A stretch of 64,000 bases of DNA from contig NZ_CP047025.1 in assembly GCF_009796845.1 (NCBI RefSeq), positions 2,046,001 to 2,110,000 of the forward strand, read 5' to 3'. A program made the translations under genes and the position numbers. Of the stretch, positions 25,740 through 38,417 are shown piece by piece. This DNA comes from Cobetia sp. L2A1. Its GTDB lineage: Bacteria > Pseudomonadota > Gammaproteobacteria > Pseudomonadales > Halomonadaceae. Position 1 is the first letter of the stretch, and every line of letters begins with the position of its first letter. The notes below the pieces were generated by a model. That model saw nothing but the letters and a program-made list of their open reading frames with translations, did no database searches and had not been told where the DNA came from.

Positions 25740-27581
25740 TCAGCCTTGATCACGAGGTGTATTCGACGGCGTTGATGCAGAGGGTAATGTAGAGGGTTGG
25801 TCTCGACGCTTGCGCGCCGTGGCGACAATCTGGCCCAGCTCATCATGCTGACTAAACTGGACGGCACAGTTACGCCCTTCACTCTTGGCGGCATAGAGCG
25901 CCATGTCGGCATTGTGAGACAACTGCTCGCGACCCTGGCCATGCTGTGGAGCAATGGCGATACCAACACTACATCCAACTTCCAGCTTGTGATCTTCATA
26001 GAGGAATGGCTTGCCGATGCTATCAATGATGCGTTGGGCCAGCTGAGCCAATTCTCCATGTCGCCCAAGATTTGCCTGAATATCGGCGTTGTGCACCAGC
26101 ACCACGAATTCATCACCGCCAAGGCGCGCAACAAAATCGCTTTTGCGAACGAGTTTTGTCAGCCGCTCTGAGATAACCTTGAGCGCCACATCACCGGCAG
26201 CGTGCCCGTGAGTATCATTGATGGGCTTGAACTTATCGATATCGAGCATCATGCACGCAAGCTGACCACCATTCTCATCGACCTCCTTGAGTAACTGGTT
26301 GATGCGATCATAGAAGTGTTGGCGATTTGGCAAACCCGTCAGAGAGTCGTGCATCGCAAGCTGGGTAATGCGCTTCTTATAGTTGTTGCTCTCAATGATG
26401 TTGTATTTGAATTTCTGGAGCGCACGTGCCATCTGTCCGACTTCATTGGAACGCTGAGTCCCGTCGATCACCACGCTGACATCGTCTTCAGCCAACGTAT
26501 TCATGGTATTGGTAAGACGACGAATCGGCGACAGTACATAACGGGCAAAGAGCCACATGGAAATGCTGACCAATACGAAAATCATCACCAGTGCCACGCC
26601 ATTGACGATGGGCGCTAGAGAAGACAGGAGCTTCAGGGTCTCGCCAACAGCTGAAGAAGTACGACTGATACGTAGCGTAGTTTGATGATCCAGTGCATCC
26701 AAGCCAGCCAGCGCTGATGTGTCATCAATCTTGACGCGCGCATCCAATGCCCGTGGCAGCATATTCGGCGCTTCAGCATGTAGTCGGCTAATCAGAGTCA
26801 ATCGATCACTGTATGACTGCACGACATCGGCAATATCTCGAATCGCACGTTGTTCGGCCTGGTTCAGGCCCAGTGTTCGATAGTCGGCCAACGTCTGACG
26901 CAAGCGAAGGATATCCTCATCCGTCTGTTGCCCATAGATAGCATCGCCTCGCAGCACGTAATTCTTGAAATGATGAATCATCGCGCCATAACCCATATTA
27001 CGACGCAAATTAGCCGTCAGCCGTACCTTGCCCATGCCTGTACTGGTGAGGCCATCGATATCATGTACTTCATCTTCGGCGATCCTGCGCAGTGTATTCA
27101 AACCACTGACTGCCAGGTAATCGTCTATCTTGACCTGTTTATCAATGGCGGCAGCGGTCTCACCTCGTGATTGCATGTCACGTACCTTGATCACCATCTC
27201 TTCATAGCGATCCAGTGTCTGACGCAAACCCTCGATGCCCGACTCTTCTTCCTGACTCAAGCCAAGATTCTGATATCGCAGCAACGCACTGCGCGTTGCA
27301 CCTATCTGGCGTTGAATCTCGCCGACCAGAGAGTCATCCTCGCGAAGTACCAGATTCTTGAAATCGTGAATCATGCCGCCGTAGCCCATAGACTTGGTAA
27401 TCTGGCTTTCCAGTCGGGCCTTGTCCGAACGCGCCTGCTGATACTCCTGCCAGTCATGTTCAAGTCCAGTGACATTGCGCGTAACAAACGCCAGGACCGT
27501 CAGCAACACCAGCCCTGCCAGTGCTGACAGCACGCAGATGATGATATTGAGGGTACGAAAACGAAGGTTGGCCAGCTTCAT
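25740..27581 (-). CDS. Membrane diguanylate cyclase with tandem sensor repeat
   Basis: 613 residues from the ATG at 27581 (AAGAGAG upstream). Layout: membrane helix at about 10-33, a periplasmic region of about 280 residues, a second helix at about 320-345, HAMP (YVLSPIRRLTNTMNTLAEDD), and a GGDEF domain with HDSLTGLPNR, MLDIDKFKPINDTHGH and RLGGDEF (about residue 487). The catalytic motif is intact, so it probably makes c-di-GMP. The periplasmic part contains two copies of the same roughly 100-residue unit, each beginning MGYG-MIH-FKN-VLR and ending KIDD...GL. I do not recognise this sensor by name. It is monocistronic, downstream of nfuA on the same strand. Confidence 0.85.
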   Translation of the reverse strand: MKLANLRFRTLNIIICVLSALAGLVLLTVLAFVTRNVTGLEHDWQEYQQARSDKARLESQITKSMGYGGMIHDFKNLVLREDDSLVGEIQRQIGATRSALLRYQNLGLSQEEESGIEGLRQTLDRYEEMVIKVRDMQSRGETAAAIDKQVKIDDYLAVSGLNTLRRIAEDEVHDIDGLTSTGMGKVRLTANLRRNMGYGAMIHHFKNYVLRGDAIYGQQTDEDILRLRQTLADYRTLGLNQAEQRAIRDIADVVQSYSDRLTLISRLHAEAPNMLPRALDARVKIDDTSALAGLDALDHQTTLRISRTSSAVGETLKLLSSLAPIVNGVALVMIFVLVSISMWLFARYVLSPIRRLTNTMNTLAEDDVSVVIDGTQRSNEVGQMARALQKFKYNIIESNNYKKRITQLAMHDSLTGLPNRQHFYDRINQLLKEVDENGGQLACMMLDIDKFKPINDTHGHAAGDVALKVISERLTKLVRKSDFVARLGGDEFVVLVHNADIQANLGRHGELAQLAQRIIDSIGKPFLYEDHKLEVGCSVGIAIAPQHGQGREQLSHNADMALYAAKSEGRNCAVQFSQHDELGQIVATARKRRDQPSTLPSASTPSNTPRDQG

Positions 27582-27761
27582 GAATGATGCTCTCTTGGCT
27601 TGAGACGTCGATAGAATAGTGCTCCAGACAGCCATGGCGCCGGCCTACAGCAGGAATACCCCATCAAGATACCAGAAAAACTAATTCTTCATTAGTGTCG
27701 AAACTAATGCTTGTCATTAGAAAACGTCAGCAATATTCACTCAGATGTCTTTGTATTCCAT

Positions 27762-27800
27762 AAAAAAAGCCCCCGCATCGATTGCTCGATGCGGGGGCTT
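27762..27800 (-). terminator. Terminator of nfuA
   Basis: A perfect 15-bp stem (AAGCCCCCGCATCGA with its complement), loop TTGC, followed on the minus strand by a run of seven T. Confidence 0.92.
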
Positions 27801-27864
27801 GAACGCTGTGACGCCAGATCAGCTAGCGGACCTGATGATCAGACACGCCTTGCTGACCAAGGAA

Positions 27865-28455
27865 TCAGTTGTAGTAAGCGTTGGTGGTGTCGGTATGATC
27901 TGTGACGTCGCGCACACCAGTCAGCTCCGGAATACGCTCCATCAGCGTCTTTTCAACGCCATCCTTGAGCGTCAGGTCGACTGCTGAGCAGCCTTGACAC
28001 CCGCCGCCGAACTGCAAGACAGCCACTTGCTCTTCGGTCAGCTGCATCAGCTTGATTTCACCACCGTGGGCAGCAAGCCCCGGGTTGATCTCGCTATAAA
28101 GGAGATAGTTGATGCGATCTTCCAGCGGGCTGTCGGCGTTGACCTTGGGCATCTTGGCATTCGGGGCCTTGATGGTCAGCTGGCCGCCCATACGGTCGGC
28201 ATTGAAATCAACGGTGGCTTCCTCAAGAAACGCGATGCTGTTCTTGTCGAGATAAACCTTGAGCTTGGGAAGTGCCAGCACCTCATCAGTTGGCTCTTCT
28301 TCACCAGGACGGCAGTAGGCCAAGCAGGTCTCGGCGTAAGGCGTACCCGGCTGGGTAATGAAAATACGAACGCCAATGCCCTCGACGTTCTGTTTCTCGA
28401 GCAGTTCTGCCAGGTACTCCTGGGCGCTGTCGGTAATCTGGATGCTCTCACTCAT
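27865..28455 (-). CDS. nfuA: Fe-S biogenesis carrier protein NfuA
   Basis: 196 residues. Carries and delivers 4Fe-4S clusters to apo-proteins. The N-terminal A-type-carrier-like domain (about 1-95) is followed by the Nfu domain with GGGCQGCS (cysteines 153 and 156), which bind the bridging cluster in the dimer. Family stretches include [40 protein letters not shown] and [20 protein letters not shown]. Transcribed alone, with its own terminator, divergently from metH. Confidence 0.95.
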   Translation of the reverse strand: MSESIQITDSAQEYLAELLEKQNVEGIGVRIFITQPGTPYAETCLAYCRPGEEEPTDEVLALPKLKVYLDKNSIAFLEEATVDFNADRMGGQLTIKAPNAKMPKVNADSPLEDRINYLLYSEINPGLAAHGGEIKLMQLTEEQVAVLQFGGGCQGCSAVDLTLKDGVEKTLMERIPELTGVRDVTDHTDTTNAYYN

Positions 28456-28788
28456 GGCGTAGAGACTCTCTCGATGTCAGGTGACTTATAGCGTCATGTT
28501 AAGGAAAAGCTAGCGCACTCGCAATCCTGAGTAATTCACTCGGGATTAACGTGCGGGTTTCAAGCAGCGTTTCTGATCATTCTCTGCTGTCTAGTCCTGG
28601 AGCGAGTGCCCTCACCGGAGCATGGTGCATCCTCGGGAGTCTGGTAGCATAAGGCCACCGTGCCGGATGAATCATCTCTTGTCACAGGCCACTATAATCA
28701 TGAGTTCGCGCCTGCAGCAGCGTAAGAGTCACCTCTTGCGCAACGCTACAAGACACAACGCGACACGCCTTATCTGCTGGAGACTGTC
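28456..28788. other. nfuA/metH divergent intergenic region
   Basis: A perfect -10 TATAAT at 28693-28698 points toward metH, with no good -35 at standard spacing. I looked for a cobalamin or SAM riboswitch and saw neither. No small ORF here is convincing. Confidence 0.45.
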
Positions 28789-32496
<3,708 letters not shown>

Positions 32497-32550
32497 TAGA
32501 AGCTGCGGACGAAAGTGGCACTCACCACGCACCTTCCCCGCCATGAGACT

Positions 32551-32592
32551 CAACTACGCCTCACGCCTTGATACGTGAGGCGTAGTTGTTTG
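32551..32592 (+). terminator. Terminator of metH
   Basis: A 15-bp perfect stem (CAACTACGCCTCACG) with an 8-nt loop, followed by TTTGTCTCTCTT, about 55 bp after the metH stop. Confidence 0.85.
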
Positions 32593-32759
32593 TCTCTCTT
32601 GAGGCTCGTCGTGTTCTCTCTGTGACGAGCACGCTATCATGGCCATCTTCTTTTACTGCTGTGAGTCGCCTGTGCTGCTGTTACTGCCCCCTTCTTGCAT
32701 TCCCACTGCCTGCTCTGGCTCCCCTCTCTGTCTTTCACTTTCGCAGGTGGGACTCACTC

Positions 32760-34088
32760 ATGCTGCCTGATCGTGTCCGTAGCATCAGGATTCTTGCGCT
32801 TGCGCTGCCAATCATTGGTGGCATGCTGTCGCAAAGCCTACTGAATCTGATTGATGCTGCTCTGGTCGGTCAACTGGGGGAGACAGCGCTGGCAGGCGTC
32901 GGGGTTGGCGGATATACCATGTTCATGGTGACCGCAGTCCTCTTCGGGCTTTCCTCGGGAGTTCAGGCACAGACCTCACGCCGACTGGGTGAACAAGCGT
33001 TGTCACGCTGTGGCGAAGGGTTGAATTCAGGACTCGTCATCGCGCTGGTCGCCGGAATTCCGCTCACGGCGGCCTGCTATCTGGGCTCCCATTTCCTGGT
33101 GGGGTTAATCAATGGGCAACCCGAGGTGCTGAGCACCGGCACCTCCTACTTTGAATGGCGCGTGCTGGGACTGATTCCCATCGCGATGGCATTCTGCTTT
33201 CGTGGCTACTGGAATGGGATCCAGAGTACCGGCGTCTATCTACGCATCATGGTGATCATTCAGCTCGTCAATGTCGTGGCCAGCGTATTGCTGATACATG
33301 GCTGGCTTGGCTTGCCGGAAATGGGCGCAGATGGCGCCGGCGCTGGTACGACGCTGTCACAGTTCGTCGGGCTGGGGCTATGGTTGCAGACCACCCTGCG
33401 CAGCGGCAAAGGGCACGGCGTGCTGAAAGCCTTGCCAGCTGCCTCGACATATCTGGCCACCCTGAAGCTCGCCATTCCTCATTCCTTTCAGCAACTGTGG
33501 TTTGCCGCCGGCTACGCAATGCTGTTCTGGATTCTAGGCAAGATCGACGCTGCCAGCGTGGCTGTGGCTCATGTGCTGGTCAATCTATCACTGTTACTGA
33601 TATTGCCAGGTGTCGGGCTGGGTCTTGCAGCCATGAGCCTCGTGGGGCAGGCACTGGGGCGTGGTGAGCGAGAGGATGCTCATCGATGGGGATGGGATAC
33701 CGTGCGTATCGCACTGCCCTGCCTATTGCTGTTGGGGCTGCCGCTGTGGGCTGCCACCGATACCGTACTGGGACTCTTTCTCCATCGCTCCACACTGGTG
33801 GCGCTGGGGCATCTTCCCCTTCAACTGACTGCCGTGATGATCGCCGCGGATTGCGCGGCGATTGTGCTTGGACAGGCACTGTTGGGGGCTGGCGCCAATC
33901 GCACGGTCATGACGGCTACGCTGAGCTTGCAATGGGCAGTTTTTCTACCCTTGGCCTGGTGGTTTGGAGTCTCGCAGGAGGGTGGTCTACTGGCGATCTG
34001 GTGGCTCCAGCTTGGCTATCGCCTGCTCAACTCCTGCGTCTTCGCCATGCTATGGCAAGGTAGAGGCTGGCAGAAGCTGGCAGTGTGA
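32760..34088 (+). CDS. MATE-family efflux transporter
   Basis: 442 residues from the ATG at 32760; the open frame extends upstream but that part is Cys-rich, unlike any MATE protein, and overlaps the metH terminator. About 12 membrane helices in two homologous halves. Signature regions: LALPIIGGMLSQSLLNLIDAALVGQLG at the N-terminus, GVQAQTSRRLGEQ, and LVNLSLLLILPGVGLGLAAMSLVGQALG at the start of the second half. MATE proteins export cationic drugs or metabolites by Na+ or H+ antiport; the substrate is unknown. It probably has its own promoter after the metH terminator. Confidence 0.88.
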   Translation: MLPDRVRSIRILALALPIIGGMLSQSLLNLIDAALVGQLGETALAGVGVGGYTMFMVTAVLFGLSSGVQAQTSRRLGEQALSRCGEGLNSGLVIALVAGIPLTAACYLGSHFLVGLINGQPEVLSTGTSYFEWRVLGLIPIAMAFCFRGYWNGIQSTGVYLRIMVIIQLVNVVASVLLIHGWLGLPEMGADGAGAGTTLSQFVGLGLWLQTTLRSGKGHGVLKALPAASTYLATLKLAIPHSFQQLWFAAGYAMLFWILGKIDAASVAVAHVLVNLSLLLILPGVGLGLAAMSLVGQALGRGEREDAHRWGWDTVRIALPCLLLLGLPLWAATDTVLGLFLHRSTLVALGHLPLQLTAVMIAADCAAIVLGQALLGAGANRTVMTATLSLQWAVFLPLAWWFGVSQEGGLLAIWWLQLGYRLLNSCVFAMLWQGRGWQKLAV

Positions 34089-34265
34089 TAGTGGGACAGC
34101 GATCAATGAAAGCAGACACTCACTATTAGAACGCCTGTCGCTGTCCTGTTCACACCTGAAACGTTGAACGCATCGTTGTTTCTTCTGAATTATCACCTAC
34201 TTGCCAGAAGGCTTTCCCGTATTCTGACAAGAGACACTCCCCTTGGTAATGCCCGGAGATAGCTC

Positions 34266-35576
34266 ATGCGTCGCTTTACGTCGTGTTGGTTTGGCCAGAC
34301 GATGACCTTCCTGCTTGTCACCATGTTGGGGGCCAGCTCTTTTGTAGCTGCACAGGCGAATGCGAGCGAGTTTTCACACCCCTATGGCACCAGTACGCAA
34401 GGACCCGACTCTCTGGTCCCGGAGGCCGCGCTTGCCTCAATGGCTTCCGCCACTTCATCGTCCTCAATTCACGAAACAATCGATGGTACGGACAAGCTGA
34501 TATCCCAAGGTAGGTCCAGTCCCCTCTCGGCAACGTTCATCAATCCCGGCAAACAAGGCGAGCGTTTCTGGGACATGGTCACTGACATCATGTCAGCCTC
34601 CGCTCAAGACCTGAATATCGCGCTGGAGATCCTTTATGCCGAGCGAAGCCCTTATCGACTCCGCGAGCTTGCCACGGAAACACTCACGCGCAGCATGCCA
34701 CCGCACTACCTGTTGCTGGTCAATGAAGAGCAGGCTTTTTCCGAGCTACTGAGTATCGCTGACACCACGCATACAAAGGTATTGATGCTGCTCAATGATT
34801 TGCCCGCAGAACATCGTTATTTGAATCAGTCGCAGAGGATTCTGCATCCTTCCTGGATAGGAAGTGTCATTCCAGATAATCATGATGCAGGAAAACGCAT
34901 GGCCACGTTACTGCTGAAAGAGGCACGGGCTCTCAGACCTGACACCCCACTTCATGCATTGGCACTGATCGGAGATACACGGACACCCGCCTCCATCGCG
35001 CGCAATGCTGGCATGTTGTCCGGCTTCGGCTCGGATGATGCACTTACCATTGACCGTATTCTGGAAGCTCGCTGGAATCATCAAGATGCCGAACGTCTCA
35101 CTCAGCAGTATCTCACGTGGATAAAGAAAGAAAAGCACGGTGTGGATATAATCTGGTCCGCGAATGACGCCATCGCCGAAGGTGCCATCAAAGCATTGGA
35201 ATCAACCAGTATTCAGCCAGGTAAAGATACTCTGGTGGCGGGACTCAACTGGTCGCCAGAAGGTATCAAGATGGTTGCAGACGGACGCATGCTACTGACG
35301 GATGGTGGGCACTTCATGGCCGGTGCCTGGGCCATGATCATGATACGAGACCATACTGACAATCCCGAGATGCTGGCACGACTGGTAACGTTCCCCATGT
35401 CAGCCATTACCACCCACAATGTCCTGGAGTATGGTCCTCTATTACTTGCACCTGATTGGACACGCATTGATTTCAAGCGTTATCGCCTTACGCCAAGTAA
35501 TCCTCGTTATCATTTTGATTCCATGCAAGTATTGGAACAGCTCAAGATAGAAGCACTACCGGATATCAAGATATGA
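34266..35576 (+). CDS. Periplasmic type 1 (sugar-binding-like) solute-binding protein
   Basis: 436 residues with a signal peptide (TFLLVTMLGASSFVAAQANA, cleavage near residue 35). After a Ser-rich linker the body is a LuxP/RbsB-like two-lobe binding protein: PLSATFINPGKQGERFW, HYLLLVNEEQAF, HPSWIGSVIPDNHDAGKRMA, LALIGDTRTPASIARNAGMLSGF, IIWSANDAIAEGAIKAL. No ABC permease or ATPase genes accompany it. Instead a membrane GGDEF-EAL gene follows 169 bp downstream on the same strand, an arrangement like NspS-MbaA or LuxP-LuxQ in Vibrio. It is probably the ligand sensor for that protein. The ligand is unknown. Confidence 0.8.
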   Translation: MRRFTSCWFGQTMTFLLVTMLGASSFVAAQANASEFSHPYGTSTQGPDSLVPEAALASMASATSSSSIHETIDGTDKLISQGRSSPLSATFINPGKQGERFWDMVTDIMSASAQDLNIALEILYAERSPYRLRELATETLTRSMPPHYLLLVNEEQAFSELLSIADTTHTKVLMLLNDLPAEHRYLNQSQRILHPSWIGSVIPDNHDAGKRMATLLLKEARALRPDTPLHALALIGDTRTPASIARNAGMLSGFGSDDALTIDRILEARWNHQDAERLTQQYLTWIKKEKHGVDIIWSANDAIAEGAIKALESTSIQPGKDTLVAGLNWSPEGIKMVADGRMLLTDGGHFMAGAWAMIMIRDHTDNPEMLARLVTFPMSAITTHNVLEYGPLLLAPDWTRIDFKRYRLTPSNPRYHFDSMQVLEQLKIEALPDIKI

Positions 35577-35745
35577 ATGACAGATAGAGTCGGAGAATGA
35601 AATATCAGAGACAGGATTTCACGGATTCCTTTAACCTTTTCAGATACCAGGATGTTCAGCACATTCAGAGACCGATCCAAAGAGGGTATTTCAACCCCCT
35701 ATTCATCTGTCGAGATGTCTGGAGCAACGTTGAACATGAGGGATA

Positions 35746-38139
35746 ATGGTGATGAAGACGATGAGCAATGATCCCTCCGGGTTTCGACCTCAAGAAGAGA
35801 CATCTTCAATGCCTCATGGCACCTTTCTCATATGGCGAACTCTGCGCTTGCTGGTGCCATTGATCTTCATCATTTGCTTGATCTTCGGGTTCCTGAGTTT
35901 CTATCTCTATGCCAAGGAAAGCTCGGAGCACATGCATCAGGATCATGAAAAAGTCCTCAATCTGGCGGCATTGGCATTGCCGAATGCCATCTGGAACTTT
36001 GATCAGGCTGTCATCCAGCAATATCTGGAAACGTTGAGTGACCAGCCCAGTATCCATGCTGTCAGATATTATGATCATCACGATGATCTAGTGGAGTCGA
36101 TCACCAAGGAAGGGACAGCGATCTCACCAATGACTCATGAACGTCAATTGGTCTATTCCAGTTCGCTGGTGACTCAAAAGGTTGGCAGGCTGGAAATAGA
36201 AAGTACTGATCAACCCTTGGTCGAAAAGCTTTATCAAGTCGCCGCGCTCTTGTCTGGCATTGCCTTGTTCATCGTGGCGGGTGTGGTCGTATTGATTTCC
36301 TGGCAGTTGAAGCACTATGCATTGACTCCGCTTAACCGGGCAATCAAAAGCATGCGCCAATTGGAGGGACCCACAGAACACTTTGAGGCGATTCCTCTGG
36401 TTCGTACCCATGAAGTCAACAATGTGATCGACAATCTGAACATGCTGGGTAGGCAACTGTTCGTGATGATGGAGGCACTCAGAAATAATGAAGAGCGCTA
36501 TCAGCATTTCTATCGTGACACGCCCGCCCTGTTATTGGTCGTCGACATGAATGGCATCATTCAGGATGCCAGTCAGGAGCTGATCAATCTCATCAGTATC
36601 CCGCGGGCTACGTTATCGGGCATGAGATTTGATGAACTTTTTGATTCACGCGAGACAGACCAGCTCAGTCGTGTGCAGTCAGCTCTCCAGACAGGTACTG
36701 CCTGTGATGACCTGGTATTAGTACTGAAGTGTCAGTATCAAGAGAATCGCGATGTGCAGGTTGTCATCCCAGCTGCCAAAGAAACACAAGAGAGTGCGAT
36801 GCTATTGTTGAACGACATTACCGAGTTGATGCAGACCCAGAAGCGCCTGATGGAGCATGAACTGGTTGACGGATTGACGCGTCTTCCCAACCGCATCGCC
36901 TTGAATCGGCATCTGACATCACTGATGTCGCAAGAGGTTGCTTTCAGTCTGCTGTTCGTCAATATCGACCGTTTTCATAGCATCAATCATCATCTTGGGC
37001 CATCTGATGGAGACCGCCTACTGGTCGAGGTCGGTGAGCGGCTGCAACAGTGTGAACCGGATTGGCTGGGGCGCAATGGTGGGGATGAGTTCGTGATGCT
37101 GTGTGATATCAAGCAACTCTCCAGCCTGGTAAAACGAATTGAGCAAGCGTTTGCAGAGCCATTGTTGAAGGCCGGTGAGCCGATATATCTCTTCTTCAGC
37201 ATGGCGGGTCTCGATGCTCACGCCGGCCTGCAGACGCCCAACCAACTACTGCATCAACTTGAGCACACCATGGTCGAGATAAAGCATGCGGGGGGTAATC
37301 AGTACCGGATGTGTTCTCGAGAAAGTGCTCAGCAAGAAAGCGAGGCACTGTTTCTCAATGAAAGAATGATTCGTGAAGCCCTGACCATGCAGTGGTTCTC
37401 ACTCTATCTGCAGCCAATCTACGACGCTGCCAGTCCAGATCTTGATGCACCCGAATTACTGGGCGCTGAAGCACTTATTCGCCTCGAACACCCTGAGCTA
37501 GGGCTGATATCCCCCGATGTCTTCATTTCTGCCGCAGAGAAGACAGGCCAGATCATCGAGATAGGGAATTGGGTACTCAAAGAAGCCGCCGTCATCCTCT
37601 GTGAATGGCAAAAACAAGGTTTCAGTACACGCTATCTCTCGGTGAATGCTTCGGTTATCCAGTTCCGGAATCATGGGCTTCTTCATCAACTTGAGTCGCT
37701 AATCGAGCGTTACCCGATAAACCCGACACAGCTGGTGATTGAGGTAACAGAGAATCTCATGCTCGATAGTGAGGAGAGTCTTCGATACCAGCTCGACGCG
37801 ATACGTAAACTGGGAGTCAATCTGTCGCTGGATGACTTTGGCACCGGCTTCTCCTGTCTGTCCTATCTGCATGAGCTGCCCTTCGGCACCCTGAAAATCG
37901 ATCGCTCATTCGTCAACAATGTGAGCACCAGCCCAAGAGACAAGCAGTTGGCTCGCGTCATCGTGGACATGGCCAGCTCCCTGGATATGCAGGTAGTGGT
38001 GGAGGGTATCGAACAACGCGATCAGGCGGAAATCTTTCAGGCGATGGGGGTACGCGCTTTCCAGGGCTATCATTTCGCACGCCCGATGCCCCTGGAGTCT
38101 TTCGAAGCACTTTTCGGAGCGACTGACAGCTCTCCTTGA
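35746..38139 (+). CDS. Membrane-bound dual GGDEF-EAL protein
   Basis: 797 residues. Helix at about 30-55, periplasmic region about 56-165, second helix about 167-187, HAMP-like linker, PAS-like region (about 255-365), GGDEF domain with NGGDEF (about 445; metal Asp in FVNIDRF), and EAL domain with GAEALIR (about 574), VTEN, LDDFGTGFS, KIDRSF and VEGIE. EAL residues look complete, so phosphodiesterase activity is likely; the GGDEF motif is also intact. The small periplasmic segment could dock the binding protein encoded just upstream. The start may be ATG 35746 or, with better spacing from GAGGG, ATG 35752. Confidence 0.88.
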   Translation: MVMKTMSNDPSGFRPQEETSSMPHGTFLIWRTLRLLVPLIFIICLIFGFLSFYLYAKESSEHMHQDHEKVLNLAALALPNAIWNFDQAVIQQYLETLSDQPSIHAVRYYDHHDDLVESITKEGTAISPMTHERQLVYSSSLVTQKVGRLEIESTDQPLVEKLYQVAALLSGIALFIVAGVVVLISWQLKHYALTPLNRAIKSMRQLEGPTEHFEAIPLVRTHEVNNVIDNLNMLGRQLFVMMEALRNNEERYQHFYRDTPALLLVVDMNGIIQDASQELINLISIPRATLSGMRFDELFDSRETDQLSRVQSALQTGTACDDLVLVLKCQYQENRDVQVVIPAAKETQESAMLLLNDITELMQTQKRLMEHELVDGLTRLPNRIALNRHLTSLMSQEVAFSLLFVNIDRFHSINHHLGPSDGDRLLVEVGERLQQCEPDWLGRNGGDEFVMLCDIKQLSSLVKRIEQAFAEPLLKAGEPIYLFFSMAGLDAHAGLQTPNQLLHQLEHTMVEIKHAGGNQYRMCSRESAQQESEALFLNERMIREALTMQWFSLYLQPIYDAASPDLDAPELLGAEALIRLEHPELGLISPDVFISAAEKTGQIIEIGNWVLKEAAVILCEWQKQGFSTRYLSVNASVIQFRNHGLLHQLESLIERYPINPTQLVIEVTENLMLDSEESLRYQLDAIRKLGVNLSLDDFGTGFSCLSYLHELPFGTLKIDRSFVNNVSTSPRDKQLARVIVDMASSLDMQVVVEGIEQRDQAEIFQAMGVRAFQGYHFARPMPLESFEALFGATDSSP

Positions 38140-38311
38140 GCCCCAGCTACACAGCCAACAAGAGCAGCAAGATAGCCAGTGAATCGTCATCCTCATTTCC
38201 CTCTTTGCTTGCAAGGCCATCTCACTTGACGGGGTGGCCTTTTCTTTTCACAAGACTGGCGGCACACTTGCAGCACCTTCTTCATAACGCGATCGTCGAA
38301 AACTATGATGA

Positions 38312-38332
38312 TTTATTCTTTTAAAGAATAAA
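38312..38332. promoter_or_regulatory. Perfect AT-rich palindrome upstream of cysI (CysB-like site)
   Basis: TTTATTCTTT-T-AAAGAATAAA is a perfect 10-1-10 palindrome followed by a third AAGAATAAAA half. It lies about 85 bp upstream of cysI. TTATTC-N7-GAATAA resembles sequences remembered from promoters of sulfur-assimilation genes bound by CysB in pseudomonads. The assignment is inferred. Confidence 0.5.
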
Positions 38333-38417
38333 GAATAAAAGGTAGAGTGGCCCAAGCATCAATAAGATTCGCATCAGTGGACGCCCACCTGATGCCCGAC
38401 CGTAGGACACACCTGAC

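Noticed and set aside
28456..28788. Possible cobalamin riboswitch before metH
   Set aside because: No B12-box core or multi-stem layout is visible; only a -10 element.
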